Shown here one piece after another: positions 52,581 through 64,000 of a stretch of 64,000 nt of DNA. A program made the position numbers and the translations under genes. The notes under the pieces were generated by a model that searched no databases, had not been told where the DNA came from, and saw only the letters and a list, made by a program, of their open reading frames with translations. How positions within the stretch are numbered: the first letter of the stretch is position 1; every line of letters begins with the position of its first letter. The stretch comes from Amblyomma americanum (taxonomy: Eukaryota; Arthropoda; Arachnida; Ixodida; Ixodidae): contig NC_135505.1 in the NCBI RefSeq assembly GCF_052857255.1, positions 30,723,097 through 30,787,096 of the forward strand, written 5' to 3'.

Positions 52581-53571
52581 TGTTGATGCATAGTTCCCTG
52601 CAGTCATTGCACTCAGTCGCATGATAGCGCATTGTCTATCTCACGGAATTAAACGTCATACTATCCTTACTGAGCCTCACCAACAACCAGTCAGCCTCAG
52701 TGAGCCAAACGACAGTGGTTGCCCTCTATAAAAAGAGTGAAGATGTGTAGTCCTGGGGTGGTAAAAGAATTTACCATGGGAAAATCGATGATGACCACAT
52801 GCTGTGATTAGCACACCTGTAGAACCCCAGAAACTGTCTAAGGAAACCTCAGGTTTCATAGAATGCAATTTAGGTGCCATTGTTTTTCTGTGAGGTGTCA
52901 ACAAAAACAGGGTGGGAGTTTTTATCGCTCATCTACTAATGATATTTATTACCATTAATCCTTTGTAGAGCACCGGGACACCTGTGTCCCACTTGTTTCA
53001 AGTTCCAGCAAACTGAAAACAGTGCACCTGCATAACATACTTTTGCATGCTGAATACTACTGAACTTTCAGGCCATTCAGCATGTTTTTACCTTTTGCTT
53101 ATAGGTCTCCTTCTTGTTCTGTGTGCTTTTACACGTGGGGGTGTATGGTTTGACAAGGTCCAGTTTGGTGACAGAAATAATTGTTAATAATTGAGGTTTT
53201 AGCCTCATGATACTACTTGAAGCAGTTTTCAACTCTAATGCAAGTTTTCTTATACGTCCAAAAGACTGCATGCAATGTGGATATATATCACATTTGACGT
53301 CTTTTTATGAAGTCATTGTTAAAACTGTGTACCATTTTTTTTCTTCTACAAAACCAGTGGTCAAAACCGCTTGAAAATGATGCCATTCAATTCCTAGAGT
53401 TATTCCAAGTGCAATATTACCATTTGTATGCTTGTGAGACATGCACACAGCCTGAACCTTTTAAAGGGTTAACCAAGTTGTTTTGGGCGGCATTAAGGCT
53501 GGCTTAGCTAACATTTTCAGGTATTTCGTATTTACACTGTGAGGGTTGAAATAGGGCATAAATACTTTTCC
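52581..53571. other. Unassigned intronic sequence
   Basis: No exon or matched repeat. Confidence 0.4.
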
Positions 53572-54108
53572 TGTTTAATCGCGGCTGACACAGTTCAATA
53601 CTGCCAGACCCCACCCCGAGATCGTGTACACTACTGTGTGCACGCCGACCACGGCGGGCCTTGCTTCTGAGGGAAACAACGGAATGACACACTGATTGGC
53701 ACAAACAGGCATGTATTGCTACAGTAACAATAACGCCAGCTGGCAACAAGATACGCTAAGGTATCAAGATCGTCCGACTCACCAGCACGGTTACGAGCGA
53801 ACGTTCGTCACGCTAGGGCAAGGGGAAACTCCGAAGCCAGACGGGACGAGATACGGGAGAACGTCCCCCCAGCCCCCACGAGGCCTCACCCCACTGACAG
53901 AGAGTGGAGCGCTGCACTAAACAGTCCGTGAACGTCGAGTTCCCGAGCCGAGGAGAGAGTCCTGTCTTCCGCACGTGCACACAGCAATCACCCCGTCTGT
54001 GGCGCTCGTGGCGCTGCGATGCCCTTGTTACTTAAGGTAACTATCTACGGAGGGTGCATCGCAGGGAAGCAAACCCTAAAGCGGATGAAGCAGGGCGAGG
54101 TTCCCACA
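53572..54108 (-). mobile_element. Probable solo LTR (Gypsy-type appearance)
   Basis: A 537-bp GC-rich block in AT-rich flanks, bounded by TGT...ACA on either strand (minus strand starts TGTGGGAACC, ends CGCGATTAAACA). No internal region, primer-binding site or target duplication was recognised, and there is no second copy in the window. The call rests on composition and ends. Confidence 0.45.
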
Positions 54109-54736
54109 ACCCCTAGTCTCAGTGAATGAGATAACACAGCAAGCATTTCAGACCTACACCAAACCTTGGCCAATGAAATAAGCTGACTCTTCTAGCTGTT
54201 GGTGGAGGCTACAGTGTTCTAGAAGGCATTCTAGTGGAGACTGACACCCTTGGCTTATGACATTTATACCAGCTCATGGCAGGTGTGATAGACAAATGGA
54301 TCAACACGCATATATTTAAACTTACTTTTGGGGAATCTTTTGGTGGATGAGATAGTGATTCCATGAGCCTGTTGTGTGTACACCTGTCTATCTCAGTGGA
54401 TGAGAAAGGGTCTTTCTAAACTGAGTTTGAAAACTGGTTGCCTAGCTGGTGAAAGACACCAGTAAAAATGCACTCAACGACAGTCTGTAGTTGGGCTAGT
54501 TCATGTTGTGAGAATGTGATCTAAAATGAATGTAAATTAATAGGGTTGTCACAAGAAAAGACGAATTTTGAACTAAGAAAAAGAGGAAGAAAGGGTGAAA
54601 AAAAACTAAAGGAAGTTCACCGAGGAGATTGAAGCCATGGTGGTAACTGATGTGTCATGTGGGTTTGAGATAGTCCAACAGTTATCCACTAGAGAAACTG
54701 AATATCAAGATGCTTGTGTGTGCATCTTGTGTGCAG
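54109..54736. other. Intronic sequence before the start-codon exon
   Basis: Nothing recognised apart from the acceptor at 54735-54736. Confidence 0.5.
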
Positions 54737-54947
54737 GCTGCTAGGTGCCAAGTGAACGGCTACGCATTGTGGCGACATCACCTTGGCTGGTCGTGCATCC
54801 CCGGCAGCTGCAGTGTCCAGTCGCCATGGCGACTGATGACAGCAGTATCGTGGTCGCCTCCAACGGACTGGGGGCAGAGCCGCTCCATGGTCTGCCAGTA
54901 GTGGGTAGGAAAGGCAGTGCGGAAGACGCCGTGGCTCCTCCTGCAGA
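54737..54947 (+). CDS. Unrecognised plus-strand gene, exon with start codon
   Basis: The acceptor is cttgtgtgcag|GCTGCTAG. An in-frame TAG at 54742-54744 precedes the first AUG at 54826, which lies in a strong context (TCGCCATGG), so coding starts there: MATDDSSIVVASNGLGAEPL and on to AVAPPAE. The donor GCAGA|GTGAGT leaves phase 2, which joins exactly to the exon at 57454. The N-terminus is small-residue-rich with no signal peptide or domain. Bases 54737-54825 are 5' leader. Confidence 0.65.
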
Positions 54948-55352
54948 GTGAGTCCTTGCACGTGGGTCTCTGTGAGCTTGGAGTGAATGAAAGCTACCTT
55001 GAAGGAAACGAGGCATTGCATTCATTCATCCACCAGGGGGAGATGCAGGAACTCCGGGATGTGGATACTGCGTATTTGCCTTGGCTAGTGTTTGGTACAA
55101 ATTATATATTAATGAAATCCATGTTTTGTGCTAAACTGAATGAAAGAAATTAAGATTGAAAAAGTTGTAATAATATGCATCTTTACTTGTGGCAAGCTCC
55201 ATGAAATGTTTTTGCTGGTTTCCATATGAGCCTAATACGAAACATTCACTGGCATTAAATTCATTGAGGAAGGGAAAAATTGCAGGACTGTTATGAGTGT
55301 GTAAGAGGAATGTTTGAGCGTTAGCTGTGGTCTGACAGCACAGAAACAAGCT

Positions 55353-55584
55353 GGGAGCCACCGTGGTGGCTCATCAGTGGTTATGGTGCTCGGCTGATGA
55401 CCAGAAAGACGTGGGTTCGATCCCGGCCGCGGCGTTCGAATTTCGATGGAGGTGAGATTCTAGAGGCCCATATACTGTGCGATGTCAGTGCACGTTAAAG
55501 AACCCTAGGTTCTAGAGCCCTTCACTGTGGCGTCCTTCATAACCTGAGTTGCTTTGGGACTTTAAACCCCTATAAACCATAAAC
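55353..55584 (+). mobile_element. Ruka-like SINE (family A)
   Basis: A box GGTGGCTCATCAGTGGTTATGG-like, B box GGGTTCGATCCC, the TCGAATTTCGATGGAGGTGA body and a CCTATAAACCATAAAC end. It lies in the intron between the two coding exons of the plus-strand gene. Confidence 0.9.
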
Positions 55585-56698
55585 AGTATAAGCCGGGATC
55601 TATGTTTTCAAAAAACCTAACACTAGACAAGCCAAAAATTAAAAGGCCACTTACCAGCATATGTGCGGTCTTTAAGGAACCCACATAGATGGCAGTGCCC
55701 CTTTTCCCTCTGGATAAGTTTGAGAAACTGCGACTGTGAGTTCATTCTTTTGTGGCATAAATATTTGACGGTTCAGTTTTGATTTTAATATTATATACAT
55801 GTTTACACATAAAACTAGGCTCCACAGGCTGATGGCCTTGCCATCTACAAAAATGATTTGGCAGCTTAAGATTAATTCCGAAAAGATAAGTGCACAAAGT
55901 TATTACACAGCATGACATGATGATTAACATGCTGAACTGAAAGGGATATTTCTGCTGATCTCAGAGGCTGAAAAGCTGAGACTGTGTTTAGGTCATAATA
56001 GCTCTAAAAAAAACTCCTTTTTAACATTGTAATGCATGCTAGGGCATGTTGGGCAGATTTTCATCCAGCCACTCTGTTTGCACAGTGCTGAGCTCGCCTT
56101 GGTAAAAGTAAATGCCTAAATGCATGGTGGCAAGTAAAATTCATTACCACAAGTGGCTGATCACTGGAGCATTGAATTGATCATACCTCGGGCTGCTGCG
56201 TTTAAAACTCCAATAATGAGTGACAGGCCTTCCCTACTACTCAGTCTTGTAGGAGGTATAATTAGCAAAAAGCCATTGCCTGCAAAAAAAATTTTTTTTC
56301 CCTTTTTTTTCCCGCTATGCTGGCCATCAGTACACTTTTGCTAATCTTCATTACTCGTGACTGTATGCATGCATGGCTAAGTAGATAGGAGGATTGATAA
56401 TCTGTGTCATGCAGGTGCATTTTTATCAGTAGAAAGACTGATGTCAGTAAAATACGGGGGCTTCAATGGGCAGCGACTGGGAATGCATTTCTATAGGAGT
56501 GGCGCCCAGTGTTTCACACATGTATCTGCAAATGGGTTTTCTTTCTTCATTCAGCCTTTTTTTGACTAAGTGAAACTAGGAACACATGGTTCCTTGAATT
56601 TCAGGTGTACACATGTAATCCACTGCTGCTTTCTCATGTTTGATTACTGTTGTATCCACTTGCCATGAGCTAGCTCGCAGTTCTCAATCTAGAATAGG
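55585..56698. other. Intronic sequence, nothing recognised
   Basis: AT-rich, no structure seen. Confidence 0.45.
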
Positions 56699-56930
56699 AC
56701 CGCCGCGGCAGAGTGGTTACGGCGCTCAGCTGCTGGCCCGAAAGATGTGGGTTCGATCCCGGCCGCGGCGGTCGAATTTCGATGGAGGCGAAATTCTAGA
56801 GGCCCGTGTACTGTGCGATGTCAGTGCACGGTAACGAACCCCAGGTGGTCGAAATTCCCGGAGCCCTTCACTATGACGTCCCTCATAGCCTGAGTTGCTT
56901 TGGAACGTTAAACCCCCATAAACCAAACCA
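56699..56930 (+). mobile_element. Ruka-like SINE (family A), best-preserved copy
   Basis: Full-length: CGCCGCGGCAGAGTGGTTAC (A box), GGGTTCGATCCCGG (B box), the TCGAATTTCGATGGAGGCGA body, AGGCCCGTGTACTGTGCGAT, and a CCCCATAAACCAAACCA end. It closely fits tRNA-promoter SINEs reported from ixodid ticks. Confidence 0.92.
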
Positions 56931-57453
56931 CCAATCTAGAATATCTCTACCTGCTAGCGATCACAGGTGAGCAGTTCGACTGCCCGTACCCAGTGGTTTG
57001 CTGGGATTGGTTTCTGGAGTGGGAGAAATTTTTCTTCAACTACAGAAATTTCAAAGCCTCTCTTATTTAGGCATGTGTTCTCGTGAGCATTTTTGCAGTG
57101 GGGTAGTGTGTTACTTTCTTACTATATTTATTCAGTTCAGATACTATTAAGTTTGTATGACTTCATGAGTGCATCATTATCGCATTCCATCAAATATAAA
57201 ACAAAACCGCCACTCTTTTGCATAACTGCGAAGGCTTCAAAGACATGGGAAGGAAAAACACTGCAGATTTGTCTAGCCCAAGCTGATTGTCATTATTAGG
57301 GGAGCACAAGTGTGCTGCGCAAGCGCTTGTTATACAGTGCCTTTGGAAGCCAGAGTTAAAATGCCTTTCACCACTTGAGAAAAGTTGGAGAATTTTCTAT
57401 TTGTGCTACTTTCGTGCCGAGGAGAAAGCCTTGCCTTTTCACATTTATTTCAG

Positions 57454-58302
57454 ATCTGCCTCTGCATGTCCGGGCACTCCGCCAGCCTCCCAAGGCTCAA
57501 GCCCCAACGGGCACTCACACGGCCTGGAAAACACGTGCGATGACTCTGTGCTGGTGTCGAGTGGGGGTGACCTGTCCGGCCCAAGAGCTGTGAACAATGG
57601 GCACAAGCCGGGAGATCACAGCCCTGTCCAGCAGTGTCCACCTGCTTCATCTCCAGCGCACGAGGAGCCCACTTCCAGACCACAAGCTGAGGATGGGTGC
57701 AGAACAACAGGGCTGCCTGAAGACGAGGCGGAGGCCGCCGCTAGTGTCCCAGATCATATGCTGGGACTTGCGGAAGACTGTTGTCGAGGGTCAGCACCAG
57801 CATCCTCGCATAGCAATGGCATACTGCCCCAGGCCAGCGAAGCTGTCACTTCCAAAACAAAAAGCGCTGCCAGCCTGGAGGCTGAAGTCTCATGTCCTGG
57901 TGCAACTGACCCTTCACCACTTCCAACCAGTAACTCAAACCTTGGGGACGCAACCCACTTGCAGCCAGTGACGTCTCCTGTGTTGTCATGTGAGGGAGGC
58001 AAGGTGCTACTGTCGAGTGATAAAAAAGATCCGCACATGCTCTTCAATGGTGAAGCTAGTGGTGGTAGTGGTGGTAGTGGCGCAAAGCCATCCGACCATT
58101 CTTCCAGTGTGGTAGTGCCAAGCGCCAAGCACGGTGCCGTGCCCAATGGGGATGTTGGCGTAAGATGTGTCCGTGACAGCGGCAGGGGTGCCAGTGCTGG
58201 CTCTGGTGGGAGAACTGTGGTTCCAGCGCCATCAGTCCTTCCGGAAGGCAGGCGGCGGAGCGCATCGGACGGTGCGGTCCTGGAGAATGGCTGGGCACGG
58301 AG
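57454..58302 (+). CDS. Unrecognised plus-strand gene, long disordered exon (continues beyond)
   Basis: 849 bases, open throughout, acceptor tttatttcag|A and donor CGGAG|GTAAGA (phase 2). One leading base completes the Glu codon of the previous exon, then 282 codons. The composition is Ser, Gly, Pro, Ala and acidic residues with few hydrophobics, includes GGSGGSG and ends GRRRSASDGAVLENGWAR. RRRSAS is a basophilic-kinase (PKA/AKT) or 14-3-3-like site by motif only. No fold, membrane segment or known domain is visible, so I cannot name the family. The next exon should start with one base completing AG_; I could not locate it. Confidence 0.7.
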
Positions 58303-59464
58303 GTAAGAGCAGCAATGGCTTCCTGTTACTAACAAGCTACTAACTGTTCTCTGTTAAGGGCTGAAGAGAAGGCTGAGTGCGCAGTGGCTCAATGACTTTT
58401 TGAGGATCTCCAAAAGGACCTCAGAAATTGAGAAAAATTTTGCGTATGTACTGTGGAAGTGATTTGCTTCCAAATGCCTGTGCACCAAATCACAGCTGCA
58501 GTGAAACGACAGCTTGGTTCACTGGGTATTGTCTTCTAAATTGTGTTTAAGCCGGTAAATATTGGCAATTACTTAACAGGCTTGTTTGGAAGATACCAGA
58601 TTCTGTGTTCGATTGAGTACAGCATTGAAAATAGTATTTAGCAGAGCAGACAAAATAGCAATTTTTATCAGCTTAAGCACTCTTAGCGGAGAGAACTAGT
58701 TAACTTGCTTCTGAAGACTTGAATGCACTGAGCAGGAAATCGCTGGGGCCATCACTCAATGCTGCCAGCTACATCGTGCCTGATCTGATAAATGTTGCCA
58801 TTTACTTATCAGGAACGTTGAGCATGGTATATCATTTTGCTCTTTGCAAGAATGATCGTTCTTAAGAAGTAAGTGTTCAAATTGTGGAAAAAGCAAAAAA
58901 TAATCAGAATTTGGCAAACAGTGGAGCGATGTTTCTTTGGTGCCATGGATAATGCTGCAAATCCACAAATTTTAAGTGAATAAAGAAAAAAAACTCTTTC
59001 AGACTCATTTCAATGAGTAAAGGAGAGAAAAAAAGAAACGACGATTTTACTCAATTGACAAATGTTCAAATTCATCCAGCTATTATATGCCTTCACCATT
59101 GCATGTTTAATCTGTTGACTTATTTAGTTTCCTTTATTTGCTTAGTACTTCCAGCCTAGGTAGGCGTAGGCAGGAGGAGCAGTGCAATATAAAAGTCAGG
59201 CTAGATATTTAGCACATCATCATCATCAGCCTAATTCAGCACGTGCATGGATATCAGTTCAAAGTAAGCAAACAGAATTCGGTGAAATTTACATGTTAAA
59301 ATTTCACATACAAAAATTCAGCAGGCACAGTTCAGACTGCGTACATGTGGGAATGCAAGAGTATGTTGTGGATGCAAGACGTAGTCACCTGGTTGCAGTT
59401 TGCAGATTGAGCTTATTTCTGGTGATGAGTTTTTATTTTTTTCGAAGTATGTCACCAACCGTAC
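58303..59464. other. Intronic sequence after the long exon
   Basis: Nothing recognised. A short CATCATCATCATCAGCCT run at 59216-59234 resembles an RTE tail, too short to call. Confidence 0.45.
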
Positions 59465-59715
59465 GCGCACACGAGTGTGTATGACACCACCTGGAGCGCT
59501 GTACCACTTGCTGTACAATGAATGGCGGCATTGTAATTTTGATGCAAAAGTCTGGGAAGGCATACAATTGAAGGCGCATATGTCGTTGACTCGAACCCCT
59601 ATTGCAAGCTAGCCTCTAACTTGACTAGCACATGTAGGCTATATACAACGAGTAATTGTATGACACCACCCGAAACGGTACGACAAATGGTTGCGTCCCA
59701 GTTTTGATGTGAGTG
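59465..59715 (+). repeat. Dispersed repeat, two related copies (reverse of 48.8-49.1 kb)
   Basis: The TGTATGACACCACC unit occurs at about 59478 and 59657, and GCTAGCCTCTAACTTGACTA at about 59611. All match the reverse of the repeat pair at 48834-49103. Confidence 0.65.
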
Positions 59716-59925
59716 TCACCACATGAGTAGCGCCACATGGAAGTCGGCCAGTGGGGAGTATATTAGACAGATGGCATGTATAGGATTGTCTGAAGTGGTA
59801 GTGCTCAGCTTGCTGTGTGTGTCACATGGCCGCTTGATTATGTCGCCCTATTTTTCTTGCCATCTCTTGGATTTTTTGTATCATCTGAATCTGCGAGTAC
59901 TCACATAGACATACAGATGAGTGTG

Positions 59926-59966
<41 letters not shown>

Positions 59967-60653
59967 GTAATGGTGTCAGTGGTCATTGGAATATCCATGT
60001 GTAGCTGGTTCCGTTCTGTTATCAGTTGGGAACAAATACATAATTAAAAAAGCTAATTTTTTCCTGCAGTCCTCCTCTCTCTGCCACTGAAGAGATGTGG
60101 GCTGGTTTGTAACGTTAGGCTGCTATTTCAACCCATGCTTATACATTTAGTGTGCGCACAGGTGCAGCTCATTCATTACTGCTGCACCATTGATTGGCAT
60201 TGGTAGAAATGATAAAGGATGTGAGTTCAGTGCATAGCTCAAGACACTCTGGACGCTAAACACTTAGATGAACTGTCTCTCTGTTTGAGATAACTCCTTG
60301 GCCACTGGATGTTCTTGACTCCAACTGAAAATTGGTTCATTCCATCTGCTTACATGCACCAGGGTTGTCAACTTGCCATTCTCAATGTGCACCCTTGTCA
60401 GGCAGAGTGAGACACACTAGAGTGTTGTTAGGCCTTGTAGCGTTCATGTGAACTCTGATATTGTGGTTCAGTGTTTCAGACAGTGTTCTGGCTCCTTGGA
60501 TGCAAAAGACTGGTGCAGTACAGCTTCATGCCATTGTGCAGATTCACACTAAACAGCAGGGATGAAGCAGAAATGGACTGGACACCTGCTGACATTGCTT
60601 TTCAGTACCTTTTTCAGTGAACCAATACCACCTCGGCCCAACTGTCACATTAA
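59716..60653. other. Unassigned; (CA)n microsatellite
   Basis: (CA)n at about 59930-59964. The rest is unassigned. Confidence 0.7.
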
Positions 60654-60673
60654 GGGGGGGGGGGGGGGGGGGG
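60654..60673. repeat. Poly-G run
   Basis: 20 consecutive G. Similar runs lie at 5922-5948 and 63765-63786, and C runs at 16830-16844 and 35271-35288. Length in the assembly is unreliable. Confidence 0.95.
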
Positions 60674-61092
60674 ACACAGCTGGTAAATACCCCAAAATTG
60701 CTAAAAAACGATTTTCTGAAATTTGTTGTACTATTGTATGCCCCGTTTTTTCCACTGTCCCTACATTTCATTGCAAAAAACCGACGGGGAAGTAGTGTAA
60801 AAAAATTGTTTCATGAACCGTGGTGGCTGTGTGTATTGCGGGGAAACTCTGACAGTGAGCATATTTTTCTCCGCTACTGTTTTCTTCCCAAATACCTTGG
60901 AGAGCAGATTTCTTCAGGACTGTTTTATTTATTTTGGCCCAGTTCATTTTGTTGCACTGCTAGGACTATATAGTGCAGGTCAAGACTTTCTCTGTTTTTA
61001 AAATTTATGAATTTCAGATTCCTTGATGTGAAATTTCTTCTCACTCTGTATATGTCAATGGACACTTTGTTCGAAAATTCAGAACCAAATTT

Positions 61093-61396
61093 AGGCTTTG
61101 TGAAAAAAAAAAATTCTAAGAATTCTTGACCTGTAGCTTGCCAGTAGCAATGTAGTCAATGTTGAACCAGCCTTTCACGAGATTGAGAGGAAAATTGTAG
61201 TAGACAACAATTTTCTAGAGATGACTATGAAATTTTGTGAGAATAGGCTTTGTGAAAAAAAAAAATTCTAAGAATTCTTGACCTGTAGCTTGCCAGTAGC
61301 AATGTAGTCAATGTTGAACCAGCCTTTCACGAGATTGAGAGGAAAATTGTAGTAGACAACAATTTTCTAGAGATGACTATGAAATTTTGTGAGAAT
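61093..61396. repeat. Exact 152-bp tandem duplication
   Basis: 61093-61244 and 61245-61396 are identical as far as I can read, including an 11-base A run. Single-copy elsewhere in the window. Confidence 0.93.
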
Positions 61397-61740
61397 AGTC
61401 ACAAAATTATTTTTAATATGCTTAAAAAATTCTATATAGATACATTAAGAAATAAAAATGTTTTGCTGAAAGCTCCGTCTCCCCTTAATGTAGCACAGCT
61501 TTGGCATGGCTAAGTGATGACAGGCTATAATTGTCTTCTTGATGCACTCTGCTCATTTTTTTTTTGGCAGAGCTCGTTAGCATATCGGCTGGAAATAGTG
61601 GTTGGAAATATTACCGCACATCTTTGCTTGCTCTGCGTCGTAAGCCCCACTAGAACACTTTTACCCAATTTCACCCAAATCAGTGCGTTGTTTAAGGAAA
61701 GAGTTCTCGATCTGTTTTGTCTTAATTGGTGAACCCGTAG

Positions 61741-61850
61741 CGCCCTTGAAGAGATGCCAGGGAGCCCCACGTGTCTTGGCTGCTTCTGCCTCTTCCTGCC
61801 TGACATGCATACAAAAGAGAGCACGCAGATACACAGCCCCTCGTAACATG
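61741..61850. repeat. Dispersed repeat, copy 2 (partner at 29930-30030)
   Basis: About 100 bases align with the reverse of 29930-30030, sharing TGCCTGACATGCAT and flanks. A donor-like CAG|GTAATA follows at 61862, but the frame that would continue the plus-strand gene stops after about 35 codons. Confidence 0.5.
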
Positions 61851-61864
61851 CCCGCATTCAGGTA

Positions 61865-63002
61865 ATAACAACTGGCTGCATAGTCAGTCTGCTGCTATAT
61901 GGACAATTATACTGTGGCTAGCCCCAAAATAAAGAAGGTATAAACAAAGGTGGGGATGAAGGCACACGTGGATTTAGGGGCTCAGAGAACCCAAAAGCCA
62001 CACCAATGAACACAAGGGCTCTGCCAAACCCACATTTGAAAGCCCCTGGTGTAAGGCCACTGGTTAAAATTAGCTGGGATTTGTTTTTCCTTGCTGGCAG
62101 AGGTTTTTGTTTGGGTGGTGCTAGTGATGATGACGAAAATAGCATCATGAAAGGTGGATGCTAAGGAGAGGACTGCGCTCTCTGTGTCCTTTATCTTTTG
62201 GCACACAGTTTCACCTTCAGCAGCCTGGCTGGCATATATGGCTTATGGTTCCAGGCTATCATCCGGTAGCACTGTTTCAAGAGAGGGCTGTCATAATGTC
62301 TGTCGTAGCGTACACACAGTGGCAGCAGTGATAGGGGTCCGTAAAAACCGCTCCCTGCAGCACGCAAGTCCCTGCTTAAAAAAAATATATATAATAATAA
62401 CAAACGAGCGAATGCTTTTTAGCCCCGTGCATATTACTCTGCTGTGAGATTGCGTGTTTGCAGCTGCGTGTGCTGCCTTTGTGTACATGGCTCGTCATAA
62501 CTGTAAGAAGACATTGTGCATGACAGGCTGTTCGGTATATTTCCGTCCCACTGCTCTGGCAATGAGCCCTGGTGTGGCGTCACCATGGTTGTTTCATGGT
62601 TGTTGTTCACTGAATGTTGCCGTAAAACCTCTGCCCTAAAGAGCAAGATAAGAGCAGTTGGTGGCAGAGTTTTGAGAGATGCTTGCAGATTGTGGAGAAG
62701 CTCTTGTGATGTTTTCCTGGCTGTTATCGCACTGCTTTTTCGAGTGAGTGCAGCTTCATTGATGCTTTTTGTTGATTCTATCTTATGGGCTAAAGCTTCC
62801 GCAAGTATTTGCCATGAATGCACTTTAAATGCTCACAAACTTGGTTTGTTTGTGTGTTTTTTTGTTTTTGGCTTTCTGGATCACTTTTTCTCTCGGGATG
62901 TGAGGTGGTACCTATTGTGTGTTACCATATTTTAGTGAGCAATGGGCACTGGCCTATACTAACTGGGAATCAACTCAGTTTGTGGAGGTCTGGGATTAAT
63001 TT
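61865..63002. other. Unassigned sequence
   Basis: Nothing recognised. A plus-strand ORF at 62516-62935 has no family likeness. Confidence 0.4.
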
Positions 63003-63306
63003 AATTGGTTTTTGGGGAAAGGAAATGGCGCAGTATCTGTCTCATATATCTTTGGACACCTGAACCGCGCCATAAGGGAAGGGATAAAGGAGGGAGTGAA
63101 AGAAGAAAGGAAGAATAGGTGCCGTAGTGGAGGGCTCGGGCATAATTTCAACCACCTGGGGATCTTTAACGTGCACTGACATCGCACAGCACACGGGCGC
63201 CTTAGCGTTTTTCCTCCATAAAAACGCAGCCGCCGCGGTCGGGTTCCAACCCGGGAACTCCGGATTAGTAGTCGAGCGCCCTAACCACTGAGCCACCGCG
63301 GCGGGG
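63003..63306 (-). mobile_element. tRNA-derived SINE, family B
   Basis: The minus-strand head CGCCGCGGTGGCTCAGTGGT carries the A box; B box GGGTTGGAACCC; then a body GGCGCCCGTGTGCTGTGCGA and a pyrimidine-rich 3' part ending near AAAACCAATTAAATT. Same family as 1165-1463. Confidence 0.87.
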
Positions 63307-64000
63307 CAGGTCTGGGATGCAAATGTGGTTTTGACGTGATGACAGAGGACATGGCAACAGGTATGGTGGGGAGAGCGAAAGAGCCGAGTGGCATCTCAGC
63401 TGTATTTTAACCCTTTCAGGCGCCATTTTTGTTTCCCTCGAAAACAAATTTTTCCATCTAAGTATTATGAGGCCTCAAGAAGAATGATTTTATAGTTTTC
63501 CAGCACAGAATACCAGCGGTTAATAATTTACAAGAATGTGCGGAATTTCATACAAACTCTCATAATTTAAATACAAATAGCAACATTGAAATGCCAGGAA
63601 TTTTCATGTAAACACTCGAAGAATCGCAGAATCAATTTGTTTGAAAGATGCATCTTAGACGATGAAAAAAAAATGAATGTTATTACTGGTGGCAAATCCA
63701 TCTTTCTTTCTGTAAAAAATTCTTCTCTGAAAAATTTATTTTCACTTTTATTGTTGTTTTTTTTGGGGGGGGGGGGGGGGGGGGGGTTCCGGGAATAAAT
63801 AGCTTATTGCAGACACCATATCTGCAAATTAGGCACACAGAAATAAAAGTATACGTGCTATCTGCTTTCGTGAGACCCGGCCTCGTCACTCTGCAATGGC
63901 CAATGAAAATACTATAATCCGTGAAGACTCCCAAAATAATTTTTATTACTCTTTTCGACACTGCTTGAATAATAGTTTGATAAAACCGCAGCATGTTTGC
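63307..64000. other. Unassigned; poly-G run
   Basis: Poly-G at 63765-63786. No gene recognised. Confidence 0.45.

Noticed and set aside
61741..61862. Next exon of the plus-strand gene (acceptor-like GTAG, phase fits)
   Set aside because: The continuing frame stops after about 35 codons before the donor, and the sequence is a dispersed repeat also found at 29.9 kb.

Overview
The window looks like eukaryotic nuclear DNA from a chelicerate, most likely a metastriate hard tick. The evidence is long repeat-filled introns with GT/AG borders, many tRNA-headed SINEs of the type known from ixodid ticks (Ruka-like), RTE-type and jockey/CR1-type LINE pieces, Penelope-like retroelement pieces, and many TA-flanked TIR transposons. 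Nothing in it looks prokaryotic or viral. The organism call is an inference from repeat content and intron style.

Left half (about 2.6-30.5 kb, minus strand): 13 exons of one gene. They join in a single uninterrupted frame of 568 codons with matching intron phases. The product is an arthropod member of the PLEKHH1/PLEKHH2 - MAX-1 family: an N-terminal coiled coil, a disordered linker with the conserved short blocks PPTPP..FPSW/ESRIY, VPVYAAVKG, MPF.ESS.S and DYAVPPDA, then two tandem PH domains. The MyTH4 and FERM parts normally found in the family must lie left of base 1. The true 5' end is not resolved: an in-frame stop lies just upstream of the coiled-coil exon, and a separate candidate first-exon donor lies near 40.98 kb.

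Centre and right (about 41-58.3 kb, plus strand): a GC-rich promoter-like stretch near 42 kb with a candidate first exon, then two exons (54737-54947 and 57454-58302) of a second gene. It encodes a Ser/Gly/Pro-rich disordered N-terminus that I do not recognise, and it runs on past the last exon seen. The two genes appear head to head, diverging from the 41-42 kb region.

The rest is mobile DNA. It includes two RTE-type LINE copies (left edge and 18.2-19.0 kb), two jockey/CR1-like LINE fragments, two Penelope-like fragments (one with a clean 13-bp target duplication), and a probable solo LTR. There are at least seven TIR-transposon families: pogo-like ones, one with a decayed Brinker/CENP-B-type helix-turn-helix ORF, one with a THAP-like start, and a 1.0-kb element with long TIRs. 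There are also four SINE families, fold-back MITEs, a 72-bp minisatellite, an exact 152-bp tandem duplication and large (TA)n blocks. I found no wholly new biological system. The items most worth a second look are the Penelope-like insertion with an inverted tail, the set of pogo-like families sharing TIR ends, the 5' structure of the two genes, and the exact 152-bp duplication.
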